In this document: one piece after another, positions 1 to 9,214 of the stretch
How the letters are laid out: every line of letters starts with the position of its first letter
How positions within the stretch are numbered: position 1 is the first letter of the stretch
NCBI GenBank assembly: GCA_947492475.1
Contig: CANLNM010000008.1
Span: 96,159 to 160,158 of the forward strand
Reading direction: 5' to 3'
DNA from: an uncultured Paracoccaceae bacterium
GTDB taxonomy: Bacteria > Pseudomonadota > Alphaproteobacteria > Rhodobacterales > Rhodobacteraceae
DNA: 64,000 nt
Notes under the pieces: model-generated
Databases searched by the model: none
What the model was told of the DNA's origin: nothing
What the model saw: only the letters and a program-made list of their open reading frames with translations
Program-made: the position numbers and the translations under genes

Positions 1-2
1 GC

Positions 3-1049
3 GCTGTTTGGTCACTGTGGATATTCATCGTGCTGTTCGGGCTTAGCCTGTTTGCCGAATTTATCGCCAATGACAAACCTATACTTGTGTCCTATCGCGG
101 CGAATTGCGGATGCCGATTTTCAACTTCTATTCAGAACGTGATTTCGGCGGGGACTTCCCGTCCGAGGCCGCCTATCAAGACATCGAAGTCCAATGCCTG
201 ATCGCCACCGGTGGCTTGGTCGATTGTTTTGATGCACCAGAAGAGTTCATCGCCATGGTCGAGCAGGGCATAGATGATCCTGATTTCCACAAAGGCTGGT
301 CCATCTGGCCCATTATTCCCTATTCATTCAACACGATTGTGGATGTCGGTGGCGTGGCACCATCGCCCCCGACCAATCAAAACTGGTTGGGCACAGATGA
401 CACCAAACGCGATGTGACCGCGCGAGTGATTTATGGCTTTCGCCTGTCGATCTTCTTTGCATTGACTGTGACGTTTTTCGCGTCATTGATTGGGATCGTC
501 GCAGGGGCGGTGCAGGGCTATTTTGGCGGTTGGGTCGATCTGGTGTTCCAACGCGTGATCGAAGTCTGGACCGGCATTCCGTCGCTATATGTCATCATCA
601 TCGTCTTTGCCATTTTGGGGCGAAGTTACGGATTGCTGGTGTTTTTGACCGTTCTGTTCGGCTGGCCAGCATTGGTTGGGCTTGTGCGGGCTGAATTTTT
701 GCGGGCGCGCAACTTTGAATATATCCGCGCCGCCAAGGCGCTGGGGGTCAGTGACCGCACCATCATGATCCGTCATATGCTGCCCAACGCGATGGTTGCG
801 ACGGTGACCATGTTACCGTTTCTGATCACGGGCGGGATTTCGACCCTCGCGGGACTTGATTTTCTGGGCTACGGATTGCCGTCATCGGCCCCGTCGTTGG
901 GGGAAATGTCGTTGCAGGCCAAACAGAACCTTCAGGCCCCATGGCTGGGTTTTACGGCCTTCTTTACCTTTGCTGTCATGCTGTCGCTGCTGGTCTTTAT
1001 CTTCGAAGGTGTGCGCGATGCATTTGATCCAAGAAAGACCTTCTCATGA
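3..1049 (+). CDS. yejE: ABC transporter permease YejE, 5' end outside window
   Basis: Inner-membrane permease of a Yej-type peptide/microcin C importer. The frame is open from base 3 with no stop, so the true start lies upstream; a GTG at 30 is an internal codon in a hydrophobic helix, not a likely start. After the first helix comes a long periplasmic stretch typical of YejE, then several membrane helices and the EAA-like permease loop (EYIRAAKALGV) that contacts the ATPase. The C-terminus ends in DPRKTFS and its stop overlaps the start of the next gene by four bases, so the two are translationally coupled. Family assignment is firm; the substrate is inferred from the family. Confidence 0.92.
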   Translation, partial: AVWSLWIFIVLFGLSLFAEFIANDKPILVSYRGELRMPIFNFYSERDFGGDFPSEAAYQDIEVQCLIATGGLVDCFDAPEEFIAMVEQGIDDPDFHKGWSIWPIIPYSFNTIVDVGGVAPSPPTNQNWLGTDDTKRDVTARVIYGFRLSIFFALTVTFFASLIGIVAGAVQGYFGGWVDLVFQRVIEVWTGIPSLYVIIIVFAILGRSYGLLVFLTVLFGWPALVGLVRAEFLRARNFEYIRAAKALGVSDRTIMIRHMLPNAMVATVTMLPFLITGGISTLAGLDFLGYGLPSSAPSLGEMSLQAKQNLQAPWLGFTAFFTFAVMLSLLVFIFEGVRDAFDPRKTFS

Positions 1050-2644
1050 GCCTGTTGAAGGTGAAAAACCTGAACGTTCGGTTCCGCCAAGACGGCGAAA
1101 CCACCCATGCTGTGCGCGGTTTGTCCTTTGACGTGGCCAAAGGTGAAACCGTCGCGCTGGTCGGCGAAAGCGGGTCGGGCAAATCGGTCACGGCCTTGTC
1201 GACGGTAAACCTGTTGGGTGACAGCGCACATATCGACGGGTCCATCACCTATGGTGGGCGTGAAATGGTCGGCGCCCGCGAAACAGAATTGCAGGCCGTG
1301 CGCGGCAATGACATCAGCTTTATCTTTCAAGAACCGATGACGTCGCTGAACCCGCTGCACACGCTGGAAAAACAGCTGTCGGAATCGATTGAGCTGCATC
1401 AGGGCCTGCGCGGCGAAGCTGTGCGGACCCGGATCGTTGAATTGCTGACCAAAGTGGGCATTCGCGACCCCGAAAGTCGCCTGAATTCCTATCCGCACCA
1501 ATTGTCGGGGGGGCAGCGTCAGCGGGTCATGATCGCGATGGCGCTGGCCAATGGTCCCGAATTGCTGGTGGCGGATGAACCGACCACAGCGCTGGATGTG
1601 ACCATTCAGGCGCAAATTCTGGATCTGTTGGCGGATCTGAAAGCCTCCGAAGGCATGAGCCTGCTGTTCATCACCCATGATCTGACCATTGTGCGCAAAA
1701 TCGCGGATCGGGTCTGTGTGATGAAGGATGGAGAAATCGTCGAAACCGGGAAAACGTCGGAAATTTTTGACAATCCGCGCCATCCATACACGCAGATGCT
1801 GTTGGCCGCCGAAAGCACGGGAACACCTGCACCTGTGCCTGACGGTGCCGCCGAAATCGTGTCGACTGAAAACTTGAAAATCTGGTTCCCAATCCATCGC
1901 GGATTGCTGCGGCGGACCGTTGGATATGTCAAAGCGGTGAATGACGCTACACTGTCGGTGCGGGCCGGGGAAACGCTGGGCGTGGTGGGCGAAAGCGGGT
2001 CGGGCAAAACCACATTGGCGTTGGCGATCATGCGTTTGATCCACTCAGAAGGCGGGATCGAATTTCAGGATCAACAGATCAAAGATCTGACACCCCGCCA
2101 AATGCGGCCGCTGCGTGGTGATATGCAAATCGTGTTTCAGGACCCGTTTGGATCGTTGTCGCCGCGCATGACCGTTGCCGAAATCATCGCCGAAGGTTTG
2201 GCCGTGCATGGCATTGCCAACAAAGCGGACAAACGTGTTCTGGTGTCGGAAATCATGACCGAAGTTGGGTTGGACCCCGCCGTGATGGATCGCTATCCGC
2301 ATGAATTTTCAGGCGGGCAACGGCAACGGATCGCGATTGCACGGGCGATGATTCTGCGCCCGAAATTGCTGGTTCTGGATGAACCGACATCGGCGTTGGA
2401 TATGACAGTGCAGGTTCAGATTGTGGAATTGCTGCGTGAATTGCAGCAGAAACACCAGCTAGCCTATCTGTTTATTTCCCATGACCTAAAGGTCGTGCGC
2501 GCCCTGAGCCACAAAGTGATGGTGATGAAACAGGGTGATGTCGTCGAAGCGGGGCCCGTGGATCAGATTTTTGATGCGCCTCAGACCGAATATACACGGC
2601 AATTGATGGCCGCAGCGTTTGAAGGGCGGTCTAGCGAAACGTAA
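1046..2644 (+). CDS. yejF: ABC transporter ATP-binding protein YejF (duplicated ATPase)
   Basis: Energises the Yej peptide importer. The 532-residue protein carries two complete nucleotide-binding domains in tandem: Walker A GESGSGKS near residues 40-47 and again near 314-321 (GESGSGKTT), each followed by a signature LSGGQRQ/FSGGQRQ (about 153 and 421) and Walker B with DEPT. Oligopeptide-type C-terminal extensions are present. The ATG overlaps the yejE stop as ATGA. The last 14 bases overlap the convergent FAH-family gene on the other strand. Length and tandem arrangement match YejF; a DppDF-type fusion is the only real alternative. Confidence 0.93.
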   Translation: MSLLKVKNLNVRFRQDGETTHAVRGLSFDVAKGETVALVGESGSGKSVTALSTVNLLGDSAHIDGSITYGGREMVGARETELQAVRGNDISFIFQEPMTSLNPLHTLEKQLSESIELHQGLRGEAVRTRIVELLTKVGIRDPESRLNSYPHQLSGGQRQRVMIAMALANGPELLVADEPTTALDVTIQAQILDLLADLKASEGMSLLFITHDLTIVRKIADRVCVMKDGEIVETGKTSEIFDNPRHPYTQMLLAAESTGTPAPVPDGAAEIVSTENLKIWFPIHRGLLRRTVGYVKAVNDATLSVRAGETLGVVGESGSGKTTLALAIMRLIHSEGGIEFQDQQIKDLTPRQMRPLRGDMQIVFQDPFGSLSPRMTVAEIIAEGLAVHGIANKADKRVLVSEIMTEVGLDPAVMDRYPHEFSGGQRQRIAIARAMILRPKLLVLDEPTSALDMTVQVQIVELLRELQQKHQLAYLFISHDLKVVRALSHKVMVMKQGDVVEAGPVDQIFDAPQTEYTRQLMAAAFEGRSSET

Positions 2645-3317
2645 CCGATGCAGGGGCAAGCCCGTCGATGTCCACATCACAGGTTTGCCCTGACTGGATC
2701 GGTCCAACGCCAGCGGGTGTGCCGGTCATGATCAGATCACCGGGCGCCAGGTCGACCAATCGCGACAGATAGCTGATCACATCCGCAGTCGGCCAAATCA
2801 TCCGTGACAGGTCGCTGTCCTGACGCAATTCATTGTCGACATGACATGTGATGCGCCCCGCATTTAAATGCCCAACCTGAGATACAGGGGCCGCAGTTCC
2901 GATCACGGCGGAACGGTCAAACCCCTTGGCCATGTCCCATGGACGGCGCTGCTCTTTTGCTTTGGATTGAATGTCACGGCGGGTCAGATCATTGCCCGCC
3001 GCATAGCCCCAAACATGGCTTAGCGCGTTTTCCACAGCGATATCGCTGCCAGATTTCCCAATGATCACAACCAATTCCGCCTCGTGATGCAGGTTTTGCG
3101 TGGCCTTGGGAAATGGGATTTCTGATCCGGATCGCACAATGGCATCGCCCGGTTTGGTAAAGAAAAACGGCGGCTCGGCTGGGTCATTGCCCATTTCAAT
3201 CGCATGTTCAGAATAGTTTCGCCCGACGCAAAAAATGCGCCGGACGGGGAGGTAAACATCAGATTGTGTGGTCGGCAAAACGGGTGCCGAAGGCGTGTGA
3301 AATGCAAGTTGTGCCAT
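2631..3317 (-). CDS. Fumarylacetoacetate hydrolase (FAH) family protein
   Basis: A 228-residue single-domain member of the FAH superfamily, which cleaves or decarboxylates beta-diketo acids with a divalent metal (fumarylpyruvate hydrolase, oxaloacetate decarboxylase and similar). Visible family features are the N-terminal FCVGRNYSEHAIEMG stretch, the metal-binding HHEAELVVIIG segment with its paired Glu, the GYAAGNDLTRRDIQ block and the C-terminal GDLIMTGTPAGVG motif. It lies 14 bases after the carboxypeptidase gene on the same strand, so the two could be cotranscribed. Its 3' end overlaps yejF. The exact substrate cannot be told from sequence. Confidence 0.9.
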   Translation of the reverse strand: MAQLAFHTPSAPVLPTTQSDVYLPVRRIFCVGRNYSEHAIEMGNDPAEPPFFFTKPGDAIVRSGSEIPFPKATQNLHHEAELVVIIGKSGSDIAVENALSHVWGYAAGNDLTRRDIQSKAKEQRRPWDMAKGFDRSAVIGTAAPVSQVGHLNAGRITCHVDNELRQDSDLSRMIWPTADVISYLSRLVDLAPGDLIMTGTPAGVGPIQSGQTCDVDIDGLAPASVTFR

Positions 3318-3331
3318 GATCTGGCCTTTGA

Positions 3332-4738
3332 TTATGAATCAGGTCCGATCATAAAGCATGTCGTTCCACGGGCTTGCAATCGACGGCACGCTAGTTCAGC
3401 AGTTTCGCGGTTTAGCCCCATGAAATTTGCATCATGTCCACGTGCAGATGACGACACGCGGCGCAGTGATCCGTCTAGTGTGCTCATTTCATTTAGGGCA
3501 ACACGCAGCAAAACCCGTTCCGCCTGATAGCGGGTGGTGTAGCGTCCGACATTGATGCCCCAATGGCGTCCACCAGAGGATGAAACGCGGGTGACAATTT
3601 CTGGCTCAACCTCTGCAGGAGGCGGCGGCGTGGCGACGGCGGCCATCACCAGATTTTCAGGCCGCGCCTGCGGTTGAATCTGGGCGGGGGCCTGTGCCTG
3701 TGCGGGGGCCTGTGCGGGGGCTTCTGCCAATGGTGTTTCCATCGCTTCTTGGAGGATATCGGCCGATACCATGACCACAGGCGGCTGTGTCGGCGTTCGC
3801 ATTTGCGGTCGCAATGATCGGCTAACGGCGCCGCTGACCCTGACGACACGCGGTCCGGATCCGGGTTCATTGCCGCGATAGGCCGGCCTGGATGGGGGGC
3901 GGAATGCGACGCGGGTGGGCGCGCGGCTAAACCCCATATCCAATAGTTCCGCAACGCGGGCGTTGCGGTTGGCGGTGGAGGAGCCGCCAAAAACGGTTGC
4001 AATAATGCGTTCTGATCCACGTTCGGCAGAGGCAACCAAATTGAAACCAGCGGCGCGTGTATAGCCTGTCTTGATCCCGTCAGCGCCTTGATATGCATTC
4101 AGAAAACGGCGGTTGGTGTTGTTGACGGTGCGGATACCCGCATCGGCAGAACGACGCGAAAAGATGTTATAATATTGCGGCCAGTCATAAATCATGTGCC
4201 GCCCCAAAATGGACATATCGCGGGCCGTGGACATATGGCCAACTTCGGTCAAACCGTGGGCGTTTTTGAATTGGGTGCGTGTCATCCCCATCGCGGCCGC
4301 GGTACGATTCATGCGGCGGGCAAAGGCGGCTTCGGACCCGGAAATCGTAATGCCAATCGCGGTGGCTGCGTCATTGGCGGATTTCACGGCCGCCGCGCGG
4401 ATCAAATAGCGGAACCGGATTTGTTGCCCTGCCTGAAGCCCCAGTTTGGACGGAGGTTCAGCCGCGGCAGCACGGGGAATGGTCACCATCGTGTCCAGCC
4501 CGATTTCGCCACGTTCCACCGCTTCGAATGCGATGTAGAGCGTCATCATTTTGGTCAATGACGCGGGATGCAATTGTGTGTCTGCATTGCGAGAATGCAA
4601 AACCTCGCCGCTGCGGGCATCCATGACCAATGCCGCATATGGTGCGGCACGGCTGGCCAATGGCGCAAGCGCGGCCAATAGCATTACGCATAGCAATAGC
4701 ATCCCGGTTCGGGCGGGATTCCCTAAACGACTGTACAC
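3332..4738 (-). CDS. dacC: Secreted D-alanyl-D-alanine carboxypeptidase with C-terminal SPOR-like region
   Basis: Low-molecular-weight penicillin-binding protein that trims the terminal D-Ala of peptidoglycan stem peptides. I place the start at GTG 4738, because AGAGG lies eight bases upstream; longer in-frame starts up to 4795 would have to read through a hairpin. From this start a signal peptide covers about residues 1-31, and the serine hydrolase motifs are SLTK (60-63), SAN (120-122) and KTG (223-225). A Pro/Ala/Gln-rich linker follows, and the last 80 residues look like a SPOR peptidoglycan-binding domain. The symbol denotes the DacA/C family rather than a proven orthologue. Confidence 0.88.
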   Translation of the reverse strand: MYSRLGNPARTGMLLLCVMLLAALAPLASRAAPYAALVMDARSGEVLHSRNADTQLHPASLTKMMTLYIAFEAVERGEIGLDTMVTIPRAAAAEPPSKLGLQAGQQIRFRYLIRAAAVKSANDAATAIGITISGSEAAFARRMNRTAAAMGMTRTQFKNAHGLTEVGHMSTARDMSILGRHMIYDWPQYYNIFSRRSADAGIRTVNNTNRRFLNAYQGADGIKTGYTRAAGFNLVASAERGSERIIATVFGGSSTANRNARVAELLDMGFSRAPTRVAFRPPSRPAYRGNEPGSGPRVVRVSGAVSRSLRPQMRTPTQPPVVMVSADILQEAMETPLAEAPAQAPAQAQAPAQIQPQARPENLVMAAVATPPPPAEVEPEIVTRVSSSGGRHWGINVGRYTTRYQAERVLLRVALNEMSTLDGSLRRVSSSARGHDANFMGLNRETAELACRRLQARGTTCFMIGPDS

Positions 4739-5129
4739 GTCGTGAGCCTCTCGATGTTCTGCCTCATGGGTGCCGGTTTTTTGGTGGCACCTCAAATTAT
4801 GAAATCACCCTAGCACGGGTATGGGCATCTTAAAAATACCTTATTTTCAATGGTATGAAGTGTGTCTTTCATGCAAGGCAATCCAGATATAGCGGCGTAT
4901 TCTAAAATTGTCGCTAGATAGAGGGGCAGAGCAATCTGATTGCCGCAATTGATTAAGAAAGGTTTAAGGAAATTGTGGGACTTAGACGGTCAGAAAAGGC
5001 AGTGTCGCACGTGGCGGTGATATCAAATGTGTGACTTTTACCATGATAACGCGCGGTTGGGGTTTTCATAATCCTGAACTCTCTTATATTACAGACCCGG
5101 TGGCAGAATGACAAAAGGTCAGAATCCAG
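4739..5129. other. Divergent intergenic region between dacC and clpS
   Basis: About 390 bases with no gene I can support. The dacC-proximal part holds a 6-bp hairpin (arms GGTGCC and GGCACC, about 4768-4791) that falls in the dacC leader. The remainder is AT-richer than the flanks and must contain both promoters, but no sharp -35/-10 pair stands out. Confidence 0.5.
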
Positions 5130-5471
5130 ATGTTGGCTGATTTCTATATGATGGCAGATCGCGAAGATGACGGGATTGATGAACCGGGTCTGGCGCTGAA
5201 AACACGCCCCAAGACCAAACGTCCACCAATGTACAAGGTTATGATATTAAACGACGATTTCACACCGATGGAATTCGTCGTTATGGTGTTGGAACGGTTT
5301 TTTGGCCTGACACATGCGCAATCGTTCGAACTGATGCTGACGGTTCACAAAAAAGGCGTTGCCGTTGTCGGGGTGTTCAGCCATGAGATTGCAGAAACCA
5401 AAGTCGCGCAAGTGATGGATTTCGCACAGCGTCACCAGCACCCGCTGCAATGCACCATGGAAAAGGAATAG
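5130..5471 (+). CDS. clpS: ATP-dependent Clp protease adaptor ClpS
   Basis: Adaptor that binds N-end-rule substrates and hands them to ClpAP. The core is clear: [20 protein letters not shown], then [14 protein letters not shown], then the [20 protein letters not shown] block that contacts ClpA, ending in [10 protein letters not shown]. The N-terminal tail is acidic and flexible, as usual. The start is uncertain: ATG 5130 has only a weak upstream purine stretch, and ATG 5148 or 5151 would give MMADRE, also plausible for the family. No clpA follows in this window; the next gene is an unrelated methyltransferase 16 bases downstream. Confidence 0.94.
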   Translation: MLADFYMMADREDDGIDEPGLALKTRPKTKRPPMYKVMILNDDFTPMEFVVMVLERFFGLTHAQSFELMLTVHKKGVAVVGVFSHEIAETKVAQVMDFAQRHQHPLQCTMEKE

Positions 5472-5487
5472 GCGCCAGACGCCGCTC

Positions 5488-6468
5488 ATGTCCAAAAATT
5501 CACGTCTACAAACAGCGCTCGATCAGGGCGCTTTCGAGTTTTCAGGCCCCATTGCGGTGCTGCGTCCCCCTGCGGATTATGACCTGCCGGTCGCGCCAGA
5601 TCAGGTGTTGATCGAACATACGTTCAAACCCGATTGCGATGCATGGGACCGGCGTGGATATCAGGTGATGCCCAAAGCGTCACCTGCCGAGGCGATGATT
5701 GTGGTGCTGCCACGGGCCAAAGCGTTGGCACGTGATATGGTGGCACGGGCCTGCAACCTGTCCAGTGGGATCGTGATCATTGATGGTCAAAAAACCGACG
5801 GCGCTGATGCGGTATTCAAGGAATGTCGCAAACGGCTGGGCGATTTGCCATCCCTCACCAAGGCGCATGGCCGATTGTTCTGGTTTGACGCGGATGCCGC
5901 CAAAGGCAAGTTTGACGACTGGCTGGTCCCTGACCCGGCGCGTGGCGATCATGGCTATTACACGACGGCTGGGGTGTTTTCGGATGGTCAGGTTGATCGC
6001 GGGTCGGCTTTGTTGGTGGATGCGTTGCCGCCCAAATTGTTCGGCCGTGTCGCAGATCTGGGTGCGGGCTGGGGCTATCTTAGCCTTGCTGCGCTGAAGT
6101 ATGAAAAGGTAAAATCCGTTGATCTGGTCGAAGCAGAAGCGCTGGCCCTGGATTGCGCGCGTCTGAACGTGACCGATGAACGGGCCAATTTTCATTGGGC
6201 CGATGCCACCACATTTGCCCCGTCTGACCCCTACGATACGATCATCTGTAACCCGCCGTTTCACACATCCCGCGCGGCTGATCCGGCGTTAGGTCGGGCG
6301 TTTATTGCAGCGGCGGCTCGGATGTTGAAACCGTCTGGGCATCTGTGGCTGGTTGCCAATCGGCATCTGCCTTACGAACGTCATCTCAAAGATACTTTCC
6401 GCAACGGAGAAGAACTTTATGGGGACAATTCCTTTAAGCTTTTCCATGCCTCTCGCCCCAAACGCTAG
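5488..6468 (+). CDS. rsmC: RsmC-like class I SAM-dependent methyltransferase
   Basis: Probable 16S rRNA guanine-N2 methyltransferase of the RsmC/RlmG family, 326 residues. The C-terminal half is a Rossmann methyltransferase: SAM-binding motif I (ADLGAGWGYLS, about residue 190) and the catalytic NPPF at 255-258, the signature of N-methyltransferases acting on exocyclic amines. The N-terminal half is a degenerate copy of the same fold, as in RsmC, where it helps recognise RNA. It follows clpS by 16 bases. The exact target base (G1207 in E. coli) is inferred from family membership only. Confidence 0.85.
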   Translation: MSKNSRLQTALDQGAFEFSGPIAVLRPPADYDLPVAPDQVLIEHTFKPDCDAWDRRGYQVMPKASPAEAMIVVLPRAKALARDMVARACNLSSGIVIIDGQKTDGADAVFKECRKRLGDLPSLTKAHGRLFWFDADAAKGKFDDWLVPDPARGDHGYYTTAGVFSDGQVDRGSALLVDALPPKLFGRVADLGAGWGYLSLAALKYEKVKSVDLVEAEALALDCARLNVTDERANFHWADATTFAPSDPYDTIICNPPFHTSRAADPALGRAFIAAAARMLKPSGHLWLVANRHLPYERHLKDTFRNGEELYGDNSFKLFHASRPKR

Positions 6469-6506
6469 AATCGCATAGCGTCTGATCTGGGTCACAGGAG
6501 AAACAC

Positions 6507-7310
6507 ATGTCCTTTTCCATCGCAGGTAAAACCGCCATCGTCACTGGGGCTGCAAATGGCGTGGGGCTGGCCATCGGTCGGCATTTTGTTCGGGCTGGGG
6601 CCAATGTGGTGTTTGCCGATATGGACGAACCCAACCTGCAAAAAGAAGTGGGCGAAGATGCCGCCGCCGAGGCGCGAATGCAAGTTTTCGCTGGGGATTT
6701 GCGGGAAAAGCTGACATTGGCGAACCTGTTATCCGCGACGATTGATGCGTTTGAACGGGTGGATATTCTGGTGAATGCGTCACGTCAGGTGGTTATGTCT
6801 GATCCGTTGAATGCGGATGATGACGCGGTCACAACCCTGCTGAACCAAAACCTGATCACATCCTTGCGGCTGTCGCAATTGGTGGCAAAACGCATGATCA
6901 AACAAGCCGAAGGTCAGACCGAAGGACAGGTCGGGTCGATCATCAATCTCAGCTCTATTGCGGCGCGGCGCACCCATCCTGAATTGTTGGCATATTCCGT
7001 CTCAACCGCCGCGTTGGATCAAATGACCCGGTCCTTGGCGGTGGCTTTGGCTCCGCATCGGATTCGGGTCAACGCCGTTGCGTTTGGGTCCGTCATGAGC
7101 GCCAGCCTAAAAGGCGCGTTGCGCGAAACTGAAGGGCTGCGGGAATGCATTATTGAATCCACGCCTTTGTCTCGGATCGCCAAACCCACCGAAGTGTCTG
7201 ATGCCGTGCAATATCTGGCCAGCGACGCGTCCAGCTTTGTGACCGGGCAGATCGTAACCGTGGATGGCGGGCGCAGCTTGATCGATCCGGTATCCCGTCC
7301 GGCCCACTAA
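6507..7310 (+). CDS. SDR family oxidoreductase-like protein lacking the catalytic Lys
   Basis: A 267-residue short-chain dehydrogenase/reductase-fold protein. The NAD(P)-binding motif TGAANGVG is near the N-terminus, the active-site Ser lies in NLSSIAA, and the C-terminus ends with the usual FVTGQIVTVDGG. Two departures matter: the NAG structural motif reads NAS, and the YxxxK catalytic motif reads YSVST (Tyr163 to Thr167), so the catalytic lysine is a threonine (codon ACC at 7005). Ribosome binding site GGAG lies seven bases before ATG. It may be a divergent enzyme or a non-catalytic SDR; the substrate is unknown. Confidence 0.85.
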   Translation: MSFSIAGKTAIVTGAANGVGLAIGRHFVRAGANVVFADMDEPNLQKEVGEDAAAEARMQVFAGDLREKLTLANLLSATIDAFERVDILVNASRQVVMSDPLNADDDAVTTLLNQNLITSLRLSQLVAKRMIKQAEGQTEGQVGSIINLSSIAARRTHPELLAYSVSTAALDQMTRSLAVALAPHRIRVNAVAFGSVMSASLKGALRETEGLRECIIESTPLSRIAKPTEVSDAVQYLASDASSFVTGQIVTVDGGRSLIDPVSRPAH

Positions 7311-7421
7311 TCGGGGCCCCAAATTGATCGGCAGATCGCGGTCAGTGGCGTCAATCTATACAATTTAGCATGGCTTGTGTGCATTGGTGTTGATGGACAA
7401 TCCCAAGGTGAACGCTAATGT

Positions 7422-7449
7422 GCCCTGACCATTTTTCAGGGAATTAACA
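7422..7449 (+). promoter_or_regulatory. Hairpin overlapping the ribosome binding site of the ABC-2 ATPase gene
   Basis: Arms CCCTGA (7423-7428) and TCAGGG (7436-7441) form a perfect six-pair stem with a seven-base loop. The only plausible Shine-Dalgarno, AGGGA at 7438-7442, is inside the downstream arm, seven bases before the ATG at 7449. Folding would hide it from the ribosome. Confidence 0.5.
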
Positions 7450-8369
7450 TGGCACCCATTGTATCGGTCCGTAATCTGACCAAACGTTATCCGGGCGGGT
7501 TTGAGGCGCTCAAATCTGTGAACCTCGACATCGAAGAAGGTGAAATTATTGCGTTGCTCGGGCCAAATGGTGCGGGGAAAACAACCCTGATTTCAACGAT
7601 TTGCGGTATTACCAAGGCCACAGAGGGCACAATCAGCGTCGGCGGGCATGACACCGAAACCGATTTTCGCGCTGCACGTGACTTGATTGGGCTGGTGCCA
7701 CAGGAAATCAATCTGGAGCCGTTCGAAACCGTGATCAACACCGTGCGGTTTTCGCGGGGGCTGTTTGGCAAAAAACGTGATGATGCGTTTTTGGATCAGG
7801 TTCTGGGGCAGCTGTCGTTGGGCGATAAACGCACAGCCAAAATCATGATGCTGTCGGGCGGAATGAAACGCCGTGTGCTGATCGCCAAGGCGCTGTCGCA
7901 TTCGCCGCGCGTTCTGTTTTTGGACGAACCCAGTGCCGGTGTGGATGTCGAGTTGCGCAAAAGCATGTGGGAAACCGTGGCCGAGCTTAAAAAGCAGGGG
8001 GTCACGATCATCCTGACGACGCATTACATCGAAGAAGCCGAAGCCATGGCCGACCGGATTGCCGTGATCAACAACGGTGAAATCCTGTTGGTTGAGGAAA
8101 AAGACGCGTTGATGCGCCGGATGGGGCAAAAACAGCTGTCGATTGAACTGACCGAACGTTTGGACGCCCTGCCAGAGAGTTTGTCAGAGTATAATCTGGC
8201 GCTGGGGGATCAGGGAAATCAGTTGATTTACACCTATGACACCACGGCAGAACGCACCGGGATTACCGCGTTGTTGTCTGATCTGCAAAAGGCCGGATTA
8301 CATCTGCGCGACCTCAGCACAGAACAAAGTTCGCTCGAAGAAATCTTTGTTGGACTTGTAGGAGAATGA
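7449..8369 (+). CDS. ABC-2 type exporter ATP-binding protein (YadG-like)
   Basis: ATPase of a two-component export system. The 306-residue protein has Walker [10 protein letters not shown] (about 38-46), signature LSGGMKRR (about 135-142), Walker [12 protein letters not shown] and the switch His in TTHYIEEAE, all in the order expected for the DrrA/YadG group. The C-terminal 90 residues form the accessory domain usual in this group. It overlaps the permease gene by four bases (ATGA), so the pair is one transporter. A hairpin covers its ribosome binding site. The substrate cannot be deduced; YadGH, multidrug and polysaccharide exporters are all possible. Confidence 0.9.
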   Translation: MAPIVSVRNLTKRYPGGFEALKSVNLDIEEGEIIALLGPNGAGKTTLISTICGITKATEGTISVGGHDTETDFRAARDLIGLVPQEINLEPFETVINTVRFSRGLFGKKRDDAFLDQVLGQLSLGDKRTAKIMMLSGGMKRRVLIAKALSHSPRVLFLDEPSAGVDVELRKSMWETVAELKKQGVTIILTTHYIEEAEAMADRIAVINNGEILLVEEKDALMRRMGQKQLSIELTERLDALPESLSEYNLALGDQGNQLIYTYDTTAERTGITALLSDLQKAGLHLRDLSTEQSSLEEIFVGLVGE

Positions 8370-9133
8370 GTATGAACACGCAGGCGATTGCATCTATCTA
8401 CCGGTTTGAAATGGCACGGTTTTTCCGCACCCTTATGCAAAGCTTTCTGTCGCCGGTGATTTCGACCGCGCTCTATTTTGTGGTGTTTGGGGCGGCGATT
8501 GGGTCGCGCATCGACCAAGTGGACGGCATCCCCTATGGGGCGTTTATTGTGCCCGGTTTGATCATGTTGTCATCCATGACGCAGGCCACATCAAACGCCT
8601 CTTTTGGGATTTATTTCCCGAAATTCATCGGCACGTTTTCAGAATTGCTATCTGCGCCGGTGAATTTTCTGGAAATCACCATTGGATATGTGGGCGCGGC
8701 GGCCACCAAAGCATTGTTCATCGGAGTGATCATTCTGGCGACGGCGTTTTTGTTCGTGGATTTGCAAATCCAGCACCCGTTTGCGATGCTCGCCTTCTTG
8801 GTTCTGACCTGTCTCAGCTTTTCACTGCTTGGGTTTATCATCGGTATTTGGGCTGGCAATTTTGAACAATTGCAGCTGATCCCATTGCTGGTGATCACGC
8901 CGCTCGTGTTTTTGGGCGGGTCGTTTTATTCGATCTCAATGTTGCCGCCCATCTGGCAGACAATCACGCTGTTTAACCCGGTTGTGTACCTTGTTTCCGG
9001 GTTCCGCTGGTCGTTTTTTGGGCAGGCAGATGTGCCAATCGCGCTTAGCCTGGGGGCGATTGGATTGTTCACACTCATCTGTCTTGGCGTGATCTGGTGG
9101 ATTTTCCGAACCGGCTGGCGCGTCCGCCAATAA
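8366..9133 (+). CDS. ABC-2 type exporter permease (YadH-like)
   Basis: Membrane partner of the preceding ATPase, 255 residues with six predicted hydrophobic segments and the ABC-2 family signature in the fifth helix region ([18 protein letters not shown], then [12 protein letters not shown]). The N-terminal amphipathic stretch ([15 protein letters not shown]) is typical of YadH/DrrB permeases. The GGAGA Shine-Dalgarno sits at the end of the ATPase gene and the start overlaps its stop, so expression is coupled. ATG 8366 and ATG 8372 are both possible starts. Confidence 0.9.
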   Translation: MSMNTQAIASIYRFEMARFFRTLMQSFLSPVISTALYFVVFGAAIGSRIDQVDGIPYGAFIVPGLIMLSSMTQATSNASFGIYFPKFIGTFSELLSAPVNFLEITIGYVGAAATKALFIGVIILATAFLFVDLQIQHPFAMLAFLVLTCLSFSLLGFIIGIWAGNFEQLQLIPLLVITPLVFLGGSFYSISMLPPIWQTITLFNPVVYLVSGFRWSFFGQADVPIALSLGAIGLFTLICLGVIWWIFRTGWRVRQ

Positions 9134-9214
9134 GCGCGACAAACAGGCCACAGGCGCAGGACAGGGGAAAAGCGTTGGCTTCGCTCCCTTGTCCCGCGAC
9201 GAACTGCCGCCTAC

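Noticed and set aside
932..2044. A 370-codon open frame on the minus strand opposite yejE/yejF.
   Set aside because: Composition is that of a shadow frame (Arg/His/Gln-rich, no family pattern); it lies opposite two certain ABC transporter genes and has no ribosome binding site.
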